A stretch of 64,000 bases of DNA, taken from contig CAIIXF020000003.1 of NCBI GenBank assembly GCA_903813345.2, positions 2,446,109-2,510,108 on the forward strand, read 5' to 3'. Under the pieces are notes generated by a model. That model was given only the letters and a program-made list of their open reading frames with translations, ran no database searches and was not told the DNA's origin. A program made the position numbers and the translations under genes. Positions 11,720 through 22,740 of this stretch are shown piece after piece (the first letter of the stretch is position 1; every line of letters begins with the position of its first letter). Source of the DNA: Owenia fusiformis (lineage: Eukaryota; Annelida; Polychaeta; Sabellida; Oweniidae).

Positions 11720-11954
11720 AGTACAACGTTATCAGTTATGTAAAGTCCCTTTAGAAATTGTTATATTTTATGAGTTTTTAAATGTTGCCCCTTGTGCTTT
11801 CTCACTGTGATGTAAAATGGTAATTCACTATTTTACTGCCACTTTAATGCAAACTGTAAATCAGAGCAATTGATCTTAATAAAGCAGATCAATATATTGA
11901 TATGCATTTTGACTAGTTAAAATGACGTTATAAACTCTTTGTGGACAATAGACT

Positions 11955-13398
11955 ATATGCGAGTAGAAATAATCTTGATTTACGTCATTAAAAAATCAGT
12001 CAAACTTATGTCATATTTGGAATCTACATGTAAAATTACATCTCGCAATGTGGTTTTGAAAAGAGTTCATCAACTTTAAAAATTTAATTTTCTTTGAAAA
12101 TGTGACTTCTAGGATTCCCCATAGACCCCATGTTGTAAAATCACAAAAAGTGGAATAACTTTTCTTGTGTTGGGCAAGTAATATTTTATTTTACTGGACA
12201 TATTTTAATTTGTATAACTACGAGGGGTGATCCAAAAGTCTTGGACGCCCTGCTCTAATTTTGTTGGTTTTTGATAAAATTACTTGAAACTTTCCAATAA
12301 TAAAGACAGACCAACAACTTAACTACTTTGTGTATTAATTTCATGGAGAAATGATATGTTTTATGTAGTTTTCTAGATAGTTTTTAATGCAGGGACCCTG
12401 CCACTCGGAACGGTATTCGCACATGACAACTTTCAGCCTTAAAAGTTGCCGCCATGTGACTTGTTTCGCAAGTCTTGACCACTATCGTTCTTTGAATTTT
12501 GAATGTTAAACCATGTTATTTTACTTCCTGTGTTACCAGACAACCAATTAATTGTGTTTTAATCATAATATCACATATGACAATGGCTGTATATGTCAAA
12601 TTCTAAGAAAATGATATCAGACAAGCAACCCTCATTCTGGTATCATTTTTGCTCCAAGATGGCTGCTGAAATGCAGAATATGAAATAAATCAAAGTGGAA
12701 CAAAAAATACTACAAGATATTCTCACTATTATTGACCTTTAGCAGCTACCGTATGCAAGTTGAAAGGAGGGTTGAAAGAAAATGTTTTTTTACTCATTGG
12801 ATGAGGTTTAGAGTGGTACTCCAGCAGCATTTGTATCAGATAAGGAATGGCGGTTTCATAAATGTCTTCCATTCATTGGTAAAGCGGTATGAAAGAAAAT
12901 ATGTTTAAAAGTATGTCTTAATATGTGAAGATGATGATGGCAGATGAAACTCAGATTGAAAATCGGAAATTTTATATCATGACTAGTGTTAGGTTGTGCA
13001 CCTGCACCTAAAGTATTTGCCATATTATGACAGTTGTGACGTGATTTGCTATATTTAAATACCGTTCCGGGTGGCAGGGTCCCAGTGTTAAAAAATATTT
13101 ACCAAAATGCCAAAATATATTATTTTCTGTTGAAACGTATACACAAAGTTGTTAAGATGTTGATCTTTATTATCTGAAAGTTACATGCAATTATATTTGA
13201 AAATAGCAAAGTTAGAGCGAGGCGTCCAAGACTTTAATTGGATCACCCCTCGTATTAGATACATAACGGTGATATGAAAATTGAACCACTAAAACTGATG
13301 AATATTCAAGTTTAAGGGAACTTTGTAATACCATGCCATGTTATTTCCCCCGAATTAGCCACCTTGTGTCGAACCTGGTAACTATCTACTCGCATCTG
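11955..13398. mobile_element. MITE family B, copy 2, split by a mariner MITE
   Basis: The two halves, 11955-12230 and 13253-13398, together match copy 1 at 11026-11418 in order, ending CTACTCGCATCTG. The interruption is the mariner-type element at 12231-13252. The first end (TATGCGAGTAG) has lost its outermost bases relative to copy 1. Confidence 0.85.
12231..13252. mobile_element. Mariner-type MITE, 1022 bp, TA duplication
   Basis: The left end CGAGGGGTGATCCAAAAGTC and the right end, read inward on the other strand (CGAGGGGTGATCCAATTAAAG), are near-identical, with TA at 12229-12230 and 13253-13254. The inverted homology extends about 190 bp: GACCCTGCCACTCGGAACGG near 12395 pairs with CCGTTCCGGGTGGCAGGGTC near 13062. 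The 640-bp centre has no transposase frame. It inserted into an existing MITE B copy. Confidence 0.88.
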
Positions 13399-13587
13399 AG
13401 TAATTGATATCAATGAAACATAAACAAGATCAATATTTAATAATTTGATACGCATTTTTATTCCAAAAACTTCGCTTGATAATTATAATTATTATGTAGA
13501 TAAAAAGATGTCACTACAGTCATGCAATTTAATATACTTCTGATATGGTCTTGCATCAAGTCCCTTGAGTGTCCTATTAATGCGCCG

Positions 13588-13826
13588 TGGTCACATTTGC
13601 TCCGAATTTCAGGACCGGTGTAAAAGAAATTATGGTCCCCTGGGGATTATGGTCCCCTTTCTTAAAGGCTCTTACGGGCCCTTATTGTGGATACGATAAT
13701 AAGGGAAAGAGTTGTATTCAGGTCACCATGTAAATCAATGGAAAGTAGGACCATAATTTGATAGGACCTCCTACCCTTTTACACCGGCGCCGGGCGCCGT
13801 AGTAAACATCGGAGCAAATGTGACCA
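13588..13826. mobile_element. Hairpin MITE, TGGTCACATTTGCTCCGA family, copy A (239 bp)
   Basis: TGGTCACATTTGCTCCGA on the left is mirrored by TCGGAGCAAATGTGACCA on the right. A second inverted layer inside (GACCGGTGTAAAA / TTTTACACCGGC and ATTATGGTCC / GGACCATAAT) extends the stem. It is non-coding. Confidence 0.82.
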
Positions 13827-13933
13827 TGATATTACTGGAAGTAGTTAAACACCAAATAGGTGTGGTTTAATCAACTTATGAATTCCGGATGGATACACGA
13901 TCATTGTCGTTTTGTCCTCCATTGTGGTTTAAG

Positions 13934-15216
13934 CCTAGGTCACATTTGCTACGATTTTTCACTACGGCGCCCGACAGATTGAGTATTGTGTTCAAAATTG
14001 AATACATTGAACACAACACTCAATCGGCCGGTCGCCGGTCGATGGATCTGAGCAAATGTAATGCCTGGGTCACATTTGCTCCGATCGCCGGCGCCCGGCC
14101 GATTGAATGTTTTGTTCAATATTCACGGTGTACCATCGAATAATTTTGGCAACGTACCGGAGAACGGCATTTTACTAAGAAATGGCAATAATTAAGCACA
14201 ATATATTTTTTAACTAGAGTTCTACTTTGATTTTGACAAAAGTAAGTATTCCATGCAATGGCTATTTCATTCATGAGTTTGTAGGAATTCTGTTGGAACC
14301 CAGTTCTGATCAAGTACGAAGTTATTGAAATCGGCGCAGTCGGACTTTACTCCGAAAGATGGTTTTTCGATTATAACTTTTTACAACATTTAAGTATAGA
14401 CTTTTGAAAAAAGTACAGAATAGTCCTTATACAAGTACTATCGAATAATTCTGTTATTTCTGATTCACACGACTCTGATTTGTTTAATTAAAAAAAAGTT
14501 TTAAAAATATTACTTAGGAACGTAACCGGAGCTGGGAACGTAACCGGAGCAGATCAGTTGAATTATATAATTTAAAAAAATAAAATATATGATTTAAAGC
14601 ATATATATTAATAAATACGCATTCTAACAATCCCGTATGTTTTTAAATTAGTATATGTGCTTTAAATCATATATTTTAATTTTTTTTGATTAAATAATTC
14701 AACTGATCTGCTCCAGTTACGTTCCCAGCTCCGGTTACGTTCCTAAGTAATATTTTTAAAACTTTTTTTTTAATTAAACAAATCAGAGTCGTGTGAATCA
14801 GAAATAACAGAATTATTCAATAGTATAAGGACTATTCTGTACTTTTTTCAAAAGTCTATACTTAAATGTTGTGAAAAGTTATAATCGAAAAACCATCTTT
14901 CGGAGTAAAGTCCGTCTGCGCCGATTTCAATAACTTCGTACTTGATCAGAAATGGGTTCCAACAGAATTCCTACAAACTCATGAATGAAATAGTTATTGC
15001 ATGGAATACCTACTTTTGTCAAAATCAAAATAGAACTCTACTTAAAAATATATTGTGCTAAATTATTGCCATTTCTTAGTAAAATGTCGTTCTCCGGTAC
15101 GTTGCCAAAATTATTCGATGGTACCCCGTGATATTGTATTCAATTTTGAACAAAATACTCAATCGGCCGGGCGCCGTAGCGAAAACCGGAGCTTTGACCA
15201 GGGCATTACCAAGGCA
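13934..15216. mobile_element. Hairpin MITE of the same family, copy B, interrupted
   Basis: The left end CCTAGGTCACATTTGCT pairs with AGCAAATGTA at 14051-14060 followed by CCAAGGC at 15209-15215. The larger hairpin (14061-15206) is inserted inside copy B's right terminus. Inner arms TTGAGTATTGTGTTCAA / TTGAACACAACACTCAA surround a loop of about 15 bp. Without the insert the element is about 135 bp. Confidence 0.7.
14061..15206. mobile_element. Large hairpin element, 1146 bp, TA duplication
   Basis: The left end ATGCCTGGGTCACATTTGCT and right end (AAGCTTTGACCAGGGCAT region) are diverged inverse copies flanked by TA (14059-14060, 15207-15208). The arms, each about 520 bp, match almost throughout: CGGCGCCCGGCCGATTGA pairs with TCAATCGGCCGGGCGCCG, and GGAACGTAACCGGAGC pairs with its complement near 14715-14750. 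The loop is a short AT-rich segment around 14600-14640. Small frames inside it (such as 14116-14313 minus) are not genes. Confidence 0.88.
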
Positions 15217-16295
15217 TAAGCTTCAGCTAATGTTGTTGGGTTATGTAAATTCACACGTTACATAATTATACAATGATTGAATATAAAGACAGATGTTTTC
15301 AATGATAGTTAGAGAGTTTCCATTTAAAAATCGGAGTGTCTCGTTGACCGAAAATCGGTAGAGTATATCATTTGAAAATCAGGAGTTTTTTGTGGAAAAT
15401 CGTTTTGATCAAAAATCTGGAGAATTTATAAAAAAAATCGGTATTTTTTTTTAAAATGGGCTTTTGAGAATCGGGGTTTTCAGTAAATATCATGATAGGC
15501 ACTAAAAACGTGATTTCTCCCGATTTTAATCGGAATTTGACAGGTGACAGGTTCCGTTTTAAATAATTTCACGATTTTCGAACAAAAACTTTGAATTAAA
15601 TCAAAAAAGTTTCACTTATCACTTTTGATAACATTTGCTTAGAAGTAAGCCAAATTGGTATAAACTTTATATGGGGCCTTTAACTAAAAGAATATAAAGA
15701 CCTTCAAGATATCCAAAACACTACGAATGCAAAAATGGTGTAGGCTGGTGTATACTAGTATTAGAATTAGTTTGAATGTCTGTCGATTTTATAACTTTTT
15801 CTGAATCTTAAAAATACTTTATATCTAAACACTTGCACTTTTGGTTGAACTTACTTTACAAGGGTAACCTTATCAATTTAGTTTAGGTTAATGGTAGCCG
15901 AATGTACGTTAGACAATTAACCTTATCAAGTTGTTATTAAGGCGTTAATTAAGACACCCAAAGGAATGTAAACACACTTCAGAAAAACGTCTCAAAGTTG
16001 AGCTCAATGTCACGACGCGTGCTTTTATTTTTTTAACCACCTTTTTGGCTCTTTCTAGAACATTGAATTGTTTTTGTAAAACGAAAATAGACCTTAGTGT
16101 TTATCAGGATTGGTTATAGTTGTAGACTTTATGGCAGAGTTCTACTTTTTAAAGCATTTCTGCTCATTCTTGCATAAGTCTATATATAGTAATTGTGTAG
16201 TCTATATTTAGGCTACATGTAAATTCGTCTATAGAGTCTGTATTTGGTGATAATTTGACTTCTTATCAATTATATTTTAATGCACATAATTATAT
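15217..16295. other. No gene recognised
   Basis: Between 15320 and 15530 there is a run of degenerate AAAATCGG-type repeats. The rest is featureless AT-rich sequence. Confidence 0.45.
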
Positions 16296-16359
16296 TAGAA
16301 CTATGTAGAGCAATACAATCATTAGAATTTAAATGATTGTATTGCTCTACATAGTTCTA
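16296..16359. repeat. Perfect 28-bp inverted repeat at the LINE 5' junction
   Basis: Arms 16296-16323 and 16332-16359 are exact inverse complements with an 8-bp loop. The right arm abuts the first recognisable LINE sequence, so the structure marks the 5' truncation point. Confidence 0.9.
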
Positions 16360-16372
16360 CTATAGTGACCAA

Positions 16373-16662
16373 ATGTTTGATGACATTCATCTGAATAATA
16401 TAACACGTGAATTAAATGCATCGAATACAAATGAAAATCCAAATGTCAATCCAGAATTAAATCGTGATATTACACATATGGAAGTGAAACAAGCCATATT
16501 ACATGCAAAATTAAGGAAAGCTGCTGGCCTGGATATGATTCCAGCAGAGAGCATCAAAAATCCAAAATGTATGTTTTTAATGTATAAAATAATATCTCTA
16601 TGTTTTATAAAAGGAGTAGTGCCATCACAATGGAACAAAAGCATTATACAACCTATCCCTAA
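16373..16662 (+). pseudogene. LINE reverse transcriptase, N-terminal portion
   Basis: The first in-frame ATG is at 16373. About 96 residues belong to the LINE before the 15-kb element begins, and the frame then runs on into the terminal repeat until 16744. Recognisable blocks are the region-0-like MEVKQAILHAKLRKAAGLDM and WNKSIIQPIP, which leads into finger/palm motif 1. Translation from this ATG could not give an active enzyme, because the catalytic aspartates are 15 kb away. Confidence 0.85.
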
Positions 16663-16846
16663 TAGGCGAGTGGGAGATCCAGCAAAAAGGCCTTATTTGT
16701 TGACCTTAATTAAGATAGCTTGCAACCGCATGAGTCATACCTGACTTTCATAATATGAATATGCAGATTTCAAAAATGACAATAATGAAAATTGAAAAAT
16801 GGCCGATCACTATGGAAACGGGACGCAAAAGCCACGCCCACTTTTT
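16663..16846 (+). repeat. Left terminal inverted repeat of the 15-kb element
   Basis: It aligns to the reverse complement of 31579-31751 with roughly three-quarters identity, anchored by TAGGCGAGTGGGAG, TTAATTAAGAT, GCAACCGC, CTTTCATAATAT, GAAAAATGGCC and GCCACGCCCACTTTT in the same order. Confidence 0.88.
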
Positions 16847-16860
16847 AAATTTCTTACTTG

Positions 16861-18365
16861 GTGGTTAATACATTTTAGACTGCAACTTTCTCGATTTTTA
16901 ACAAATCTTCACATTATTGGTATCTGCTGAAGCGTAATAATGAGTTCTTTCACCTCAAGCATAAATAATGTTAATTCGTTCATTTGCATATCAATTATGA
17001 CGTCATAACCCTTCTTTTGGCCTCAATTTTCCATATAGTTACAACAAAGTAACAGTGTTTTATTAGTTACACTTCTTAAAAATGGATAAAAGAAGGTAAA
17101 TATAGTGCCAATACAAGCAAGAGTATGTCGGCTTTTCGGATATACTGATATTGAAGGCTGCATGTTGGTAAGAATAACATAAAAACTCGTTGCCATGGTT
17201 ACCGTGAACTTTTCAGTAATTTAGGCAATAAAAACGTTTTGGACTGTAACTTTCTTTGTTTTTAAGCAATCTAAGCATTATTGGTATCAGAAGAAGCGAA
17301 ATAATAAGTTCTTTCACCGCAAGCATTAATTATGTTAATTGACTCATTTGCGTATCCATTGTGACGTCATAGCCCTTCTTTTGGCCTCGATTTTCCATAT
17401 ATTTACAATAAAATAACAGTGTTTTATTAGTTAAACTTCTTAGAATGGATGAACGTAGGTAAATACAGTGCCAATACAAGCAAGAGTATGTCAGCTTTTT
17501 GGATATACTGATATTGAAGGTTACATGTTGGATAGAATATCATAAAATCTCGTTTCCATGGTTACTGTGAACTTTTCAGGAATTTAGGCAATAAATACTT
17601 TTTGGACTGTAACTTTCTTTGTTTTTGAGCAATCTTAGCATTATTGGTATCAGAAGAAGCGAAATAATAAGTTCTTTCACCGTAAGCATAAATTATGTTA
17701 ATTGGCTCATTTGCGTATCCATTATGATGTCATAACCCTTCTTTTGGCCTCGATTTTCCATATATTTACAATAAAATAACAGTGTTTTATTAGTTAAACT
17801 TCTTGAAAATGGATAAAAGTAGGTAAATGCAGTGCCAATACAAGCAAGAGTATGTCGGCTTTTCGGATATACTGATATTGAAGGCTGCATGTTGGTTAGA
17901 ATAACATAAAACTCGTTGCCATGGTTACCATGAACTTTTCAGCAATTTAGTCAATAAAAACATTTTGGACTGTAACTTTCTTTGTTTTTAAGCAATCTTA
18001 GTATTATTGGTATCAGAAGAAGCGTAATAATAAGTTCTTTCACATCCTGCATAAATTATGTTAATTAGCTTTATATTTACATATACATTATGACGTCATA
18101 ACCCTTGCTTTGGGATCAATATTCCATATATTAACAATATGATAAGATTGTTTCAATGGGCTCACGTCTTAATAATGGTTAAAAGTAGGTATATGTATTG
18201 CCAATACAAAGAAGAGTATGTCAACCATCTAGATATACTGATAAATTAAAGTCTTCATGTTGGTAAGCATACCATAAACACTCGTTCCCATGGTTACCAT
18301 GTACTTTTTAGGCGATGAATCCTATTTTGACTAACTTTCTTGGTTTTTAACCATCTTATATTAAC
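16861..18365. repeat. Subterminal tandem repeat, period about 363 bp
   Basis: Four full copies, with the equivalent of GGACTGTAACTTTCTTTG at 16877, 17241, 17604 and 17967, plus a partial fifth at about 18330. Most copies carry ATGACGTCATAACCCTT (or a close variant), CAATACAAGCAAGAGTATGT and a CCATGGTTACCGTGAAC-like palindromic word. The right side of the element has a single diverged equivalent (around 31400-31560, other strand). Repeats next to TIRs are often transposase-binding sites in large DNA transposons; that role is inference here. Confidence 0.9.
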
Positions 18366-18469
18366 GATATAAACGATGTGTATTATGGTGCCATGATAGT
18401 AGAGTTAAATCTCCTTTGCCTGCTTTTGAGCTCTCAAAGCTCTTCATTTTATAACTCATCTGGTTCAGG

Positions 18470-21400
18470 AAAACACATCAGCACAGCGCCATAGTGGATC
18501 ACAGCTACGCTAGCTCTGATGAAATCTGTTCTCAGAATTCCTTCTCTGTTAATGCTGTTAATGTCAGCAATCACCATCTGCGTCAAGGTTATTCTCCCAT
18601 CTCATGCCATCTCCATAAACAGGAGCCAAAAGCAGCAACAGAACAATCAGCTTGAACAAGGACATTTCTCTCGCTAGGTTTCAACTATTCTCCTCACTGT
18701 TTGTGCCTTGCAAGAGTTGGTAACCATGCTTCTATCCAGATTAAGAAATTGTATAGGATGAATTGTTGAGTTACTGGATATAGAACTCTTACTCTCGGGG
18801 AGCTTTTCTCTCTTCTCACCTCTTTTGGGGCTTTAGGCAAACATAAGACATGTGCCCTTAGGCTGATCAATCAAAACATACCAATTGACAGCTCTACAAA
18901 ACATGTACCTTCTCACAACAACTCCTACAATTAATGCCACAATGTGCACAGAGCTCTCTTCTTGAAACGTTTGACAGCCTCTTCTATATTCCTCTTCATC
19001 TCTGTCTTTATTTCTTCAACCATTTAAGGAGGTTTTCCTCCACATGATCACTAGAAGAAAAGGAGATATGATGATCCCATTGTATTAGCTTGAGTCCTTC
19101 CTGGATCCATTCAGATTCCTGAAACGCTTCCTCCCTCTGGGCCACTTCCATGGCCTGATCAAGAGACTTTGGATCTCTTCTGTGTACTGCTGCTCATCAT
19201 CATCAGTTATGGCATTCCCAGAGCTCTACCTCGCTAGTCTATCTTGTGAAGAGCAAGGCATCTCGAGATATGTTAGTAAGGCCTGCCTCTTCTCTTCATC
19301 ATTTCTCTGTTTGCTCTCCATGCAATTCTTGAAGTATACTTTGAAGTCTAACCACAGTGTGTTCCCATCAAACAATGGGGTTGGTTTAATCTTGGTTTTC
19401 CTTCCAAATTGTGCTGACTCTAGAGCCATCTCATACATGCCCAATGCTTTCTCAGCAAATTTAGCCTTTATAGCCTGTCCTTGATTGTCATCTGAGCGCT
19501 GTACTATTACTCTCGCATCTTTATAACATTTGACCTCAGAGTTCCCAAACCTTTAATACATCATTTGGGATTCACTTTAATTCAATTCTCTCTTACAGTG
19601 AGTCACAGGATCTCCTCTCATACCAGGAATGTCTGTTGAATATATAAGCACAAATGCCAAAAGGGAAGGGTGACTAAAAACTTTAAGGAAACCCGACAAG
19701 AAAAGCAAACTGTAAGTGTAAATCTGTCATAAGAAAAGTAGACCCTATATATTCCAAAACCATGATCTAACGTGAAAAGAAACAATGTCTCACATCCCCC
19801 TCCCCCCCCTCCAATCGAGAGCCAATATCATAATCCAGGGCCAGAACACCAAGGGACATTTCATTCATACTGAAGTCATTACAATACATGTTATAGCCAA
19901 TACTCATAACATTAAAATTAGTTGTAGATACCAGTACTCATAAAAGATAGAGTATTCAGTCTCAAATGATGAAGCCTCATCGGTCTCAATGTATAGGTAG
20001 TGATCTGAAGCAATTTAATGAGGGTGTTGTCGGGACAATTGGGTCTATTTCAACAGAATATACTGGTCTTGTGTGACACAAATTGTACGTAAGATGTCAA
20101 AGTTGTATATTTGCCCCTAAAATTCAGATATTGTCCTGACAACACCCTGATTGAAGTGCCTCAGATTGCTACCTCGTAATTTTTCTGGTAACTCAGACCT
20201 AGAAGAAGTCAGTACATATGGTCTTAGTCTGGATTCACCCAATCTGGATTCATTTCTTTTGGAAATACTTTGGTCTCTCCACTAGGAGTCGTCTTAGCTC
20301 TCTCATTTTGGCCCACTTTTAGTGTGTCATCCACTTTAAAACAGGAGCATCTCACTTTTCTCTCCAGACAAGACTGCTCTTCTTGACACCTTTCATTTGG
20401 AGGGGTTTCAAACTGTTTCAATCACAACTTGGGAACCAATTTCACCATTTCTTCTGGAATCCTCTTCATACAAGATTTCTGACTTAATCTCAAACTTCCT
20501 TGACATCTCATCTCTTTGGGCAACGGAACCCATCACTGCCACCAATGTCTCGCTTTGCCTTTTCCCGAGTATCCCGTATGCTCATTAAAGAGAAGATCAG
20601 GGGCGATCAATAATAACTCTTAGAGGTTTTTCTATGAGTGCCGACCTTGTTTGGTGGTACCGCAGTTAAAGATGGCTCACATGAAACAATTGCATACACA
20701 TTTTTAAATCTATTCCAACAAAGATGATACAGAAAACACAATGTCCATAATATGATTTAATCTCACTATGATTGTGTATCTTTGGGAGTCGGCACATCTC
20801 TTTTGGAAATATATTCTCTGCTCTTGGAATGGGTTCAGCTCTAGGAGTAACTCTGCTCTAGTAGACTATAGGAGTCACTTCGTCTATATAGGAAGTATCG
20901 TATCTGGTATTGGACAGTGTCTGGGCTCTAGGAGTAAACTCTGCTCTGAGAGTCTCTCGTAACTTCTCTGAGTATTACCAATTCACTCTCAGAGTAATCT
21001 CACTTGGGAGAAATTAGAACTCAAGGAGTATCATGATTCTTAAAGTGTAATCTCAGCTCCAGGAGTCGTCTCATCCCTGCGGGAAATCATGTTTCTGCTC
21101 TTGGACTGGGTCCAGGCTCTGGGAGTATCTTCTGCTTCGGGAGTTGTCTCGCTACCAGAGTGATCCCTAATCTACCTCGGCTCAAAAGAGAGCTACATCT
21201 CTATGAGCAAACTCGTCTCTCGGAAGAGTCGAGGCTCTAGAAGTAACCTCTGCTTTGGAAGTCACTTTGAAACAGGAGTAACCTGAGTACCACCTGGGAG
21301 AAATTTTCTCTCAAAGTGGCCATCACTTCCGGCGAAATGAAAGATGGCTAACCACAAGTTCTATGGGATGAAGAAGGCCAAAGGGCAGACCGCAAACTAC

Positions 21401-21540
21401 GCATGATGGTGTCAACCTCAAGGAGTACTCACCCTCAATCTCGTTCCTAACGAGGTCTTGTCTCTTCAAGATCTTGTGTTACTCTGATTCACATGATCAG
21501 TTTCTCACACCCAAGTTCAGACACCCATTATTGATGAAAA
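18470..21540 (-). mobile_element. Ty3/gypsy-like LTR-retroelement relic
   Basis: On the minus strand there is a Gag-like region at about 19200-19500, with the FDGNTLWLDF pattern typical of retroelement Gag. A separate stretch near 19100 has the DPKSLDQAMEVAQREE pattern common in Gag. Weaker signs are a zinc-knuckle-like cysteine cluster near 18900 and a protease-like end near 18500. A candidate Gag start lies near 20580, with a leader of degenerate CTCTAGGAGT-type repeats to its right (about 20800-21350). Reverse transcriptase, integrase and paired LTRs are not recognisable. The relic is clearly broken in several places and 3'-truncated, and it looks old. It lies within the 15-kb TIR element. 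Confidence 0.5.
19640..20190. repeat. Dispersed repeat, copy 1 (shared with 54480-54670)
   Basis: Blocks AAAGCAAACTGTAAGTGTAA, CTGTCATAAGAAAAGTAGAC and a C-rich tract followed by GAGAGCCAAT recur in the same order and strand at 54545-54675. Only the first 200 bp are shared; the extent beyond that is uncertain. It seems to be a separate repeat lying within the retroelement relic. Confidence 0.6.
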
Positions 21541-22592
21541 TTTATTCAGCCAGGAAAAGAAGATTAAGGCATATGATTGGCTGGTGGCCAGTTACTTGAT
21601 AGCTGATTATTTGAAACTGTCTGCCGAACCAGTAAACATTAGTATGTCTATGTGTCATTATGCATATACACTAGTCTTTACTAAAGATATTCTGAACTAC
21701 AGGGAACAAAATATGAAATGAAGTCAAAATGACATCAACTGAAACTACCTGTACCTATAATTGACATAGTATTGCCCAAAACTGACCATTTTAGTCCATA
21801 ACCTAACTTTGCCAAGTGGTTGATAGGTTAACATTTTAACGTCATGGCTCTCCCTAGCTATGCCTAGTGAATTAGTGAAAGTAAATGGCATAATACTGAC
21901 CAAAATACATCATTTTTGTAAATTTTTTACCGTTGCTAGGTGTATCTGGTCAACTTGGACCTAACCCAGACCCTAGTTAAAGGTATTCTGGGAGATAAAA
22001 GTGACAAAATATTGCTTCTGGAACGAGATCAAACGACTTTGACATATTCTTTACCCTGCCTATGTTGAAATTTAACAATCAACGCAAGTATACATACCAT
22101 ATTTAAGCACATACCGGACACATTCATAAAGACATTTTTTGATTGATCAAATCGATTATTCAGATTTTGCCTTGGATTTGATTTTAAATGCTTCTAAATG
22201 ATTTTCTAATGCTTACTATGATTTCTATTCTATTTTTATTTCGAAATGCATTTAATCAGGGTGTTGAAATTAACAAAATATAGAAGTACTACATTAATTC
22301 CAATATGCAGTATGAAGAAATATATCAGTACATTTTTGTTTTAAGGTACAGCTTGAAAATAACATTTATTTTTTGTAATACATTTTGGGTATATTATTAA
22401 AGCTTCATGTAAAATCATACTATTGGTGACTACATTTTAGGCATATTTAATCCTATTTGATTTCACAATTAGAATGTATGATTTATGATTGACTCTTGCA
22501 ATTATATGATCACTTTTGCTTTTACATATTAATTTTCACTTTAACACTCAAAATATCGAAAAAAAGATTCAGAAATACATTGGTACTAGTTG
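21541..22592. other. Interior of the 15-kb element, non-coding
   Basis: Contains diverged words GCCAAGTGGTTGATAGGTTAAC and CCGTTGCTAGGTGTA that resemble the right subterminal repeats (around GTGGTTGCTAGGCAAC). No open frame or recognised domain. Confidence 0.5.
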
Positions 22593-22740
22593 ACTAGGAG
22601 TAGATAGAAAACTGAGGGCATCAGGCCGCCACGGGCCGCCACGGGCCCGGGGCTTTCAAAATCTCTGAAGATGAGCAGGAGATATAGATGAGCAGGAGAT
22701 AAATTAATTGGATGGGGATTAGGAGATAACTTAATTGGAT

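Noticed and set aside
18564-18665. Minus-strand 33-codon frame with a hydrophobic start (LFKLIVLLLLLAP)
   Set aside because: It looks like a signal peptide but lies within the retroelement relic, stops early and has no promoter or partner exon that I could defend.
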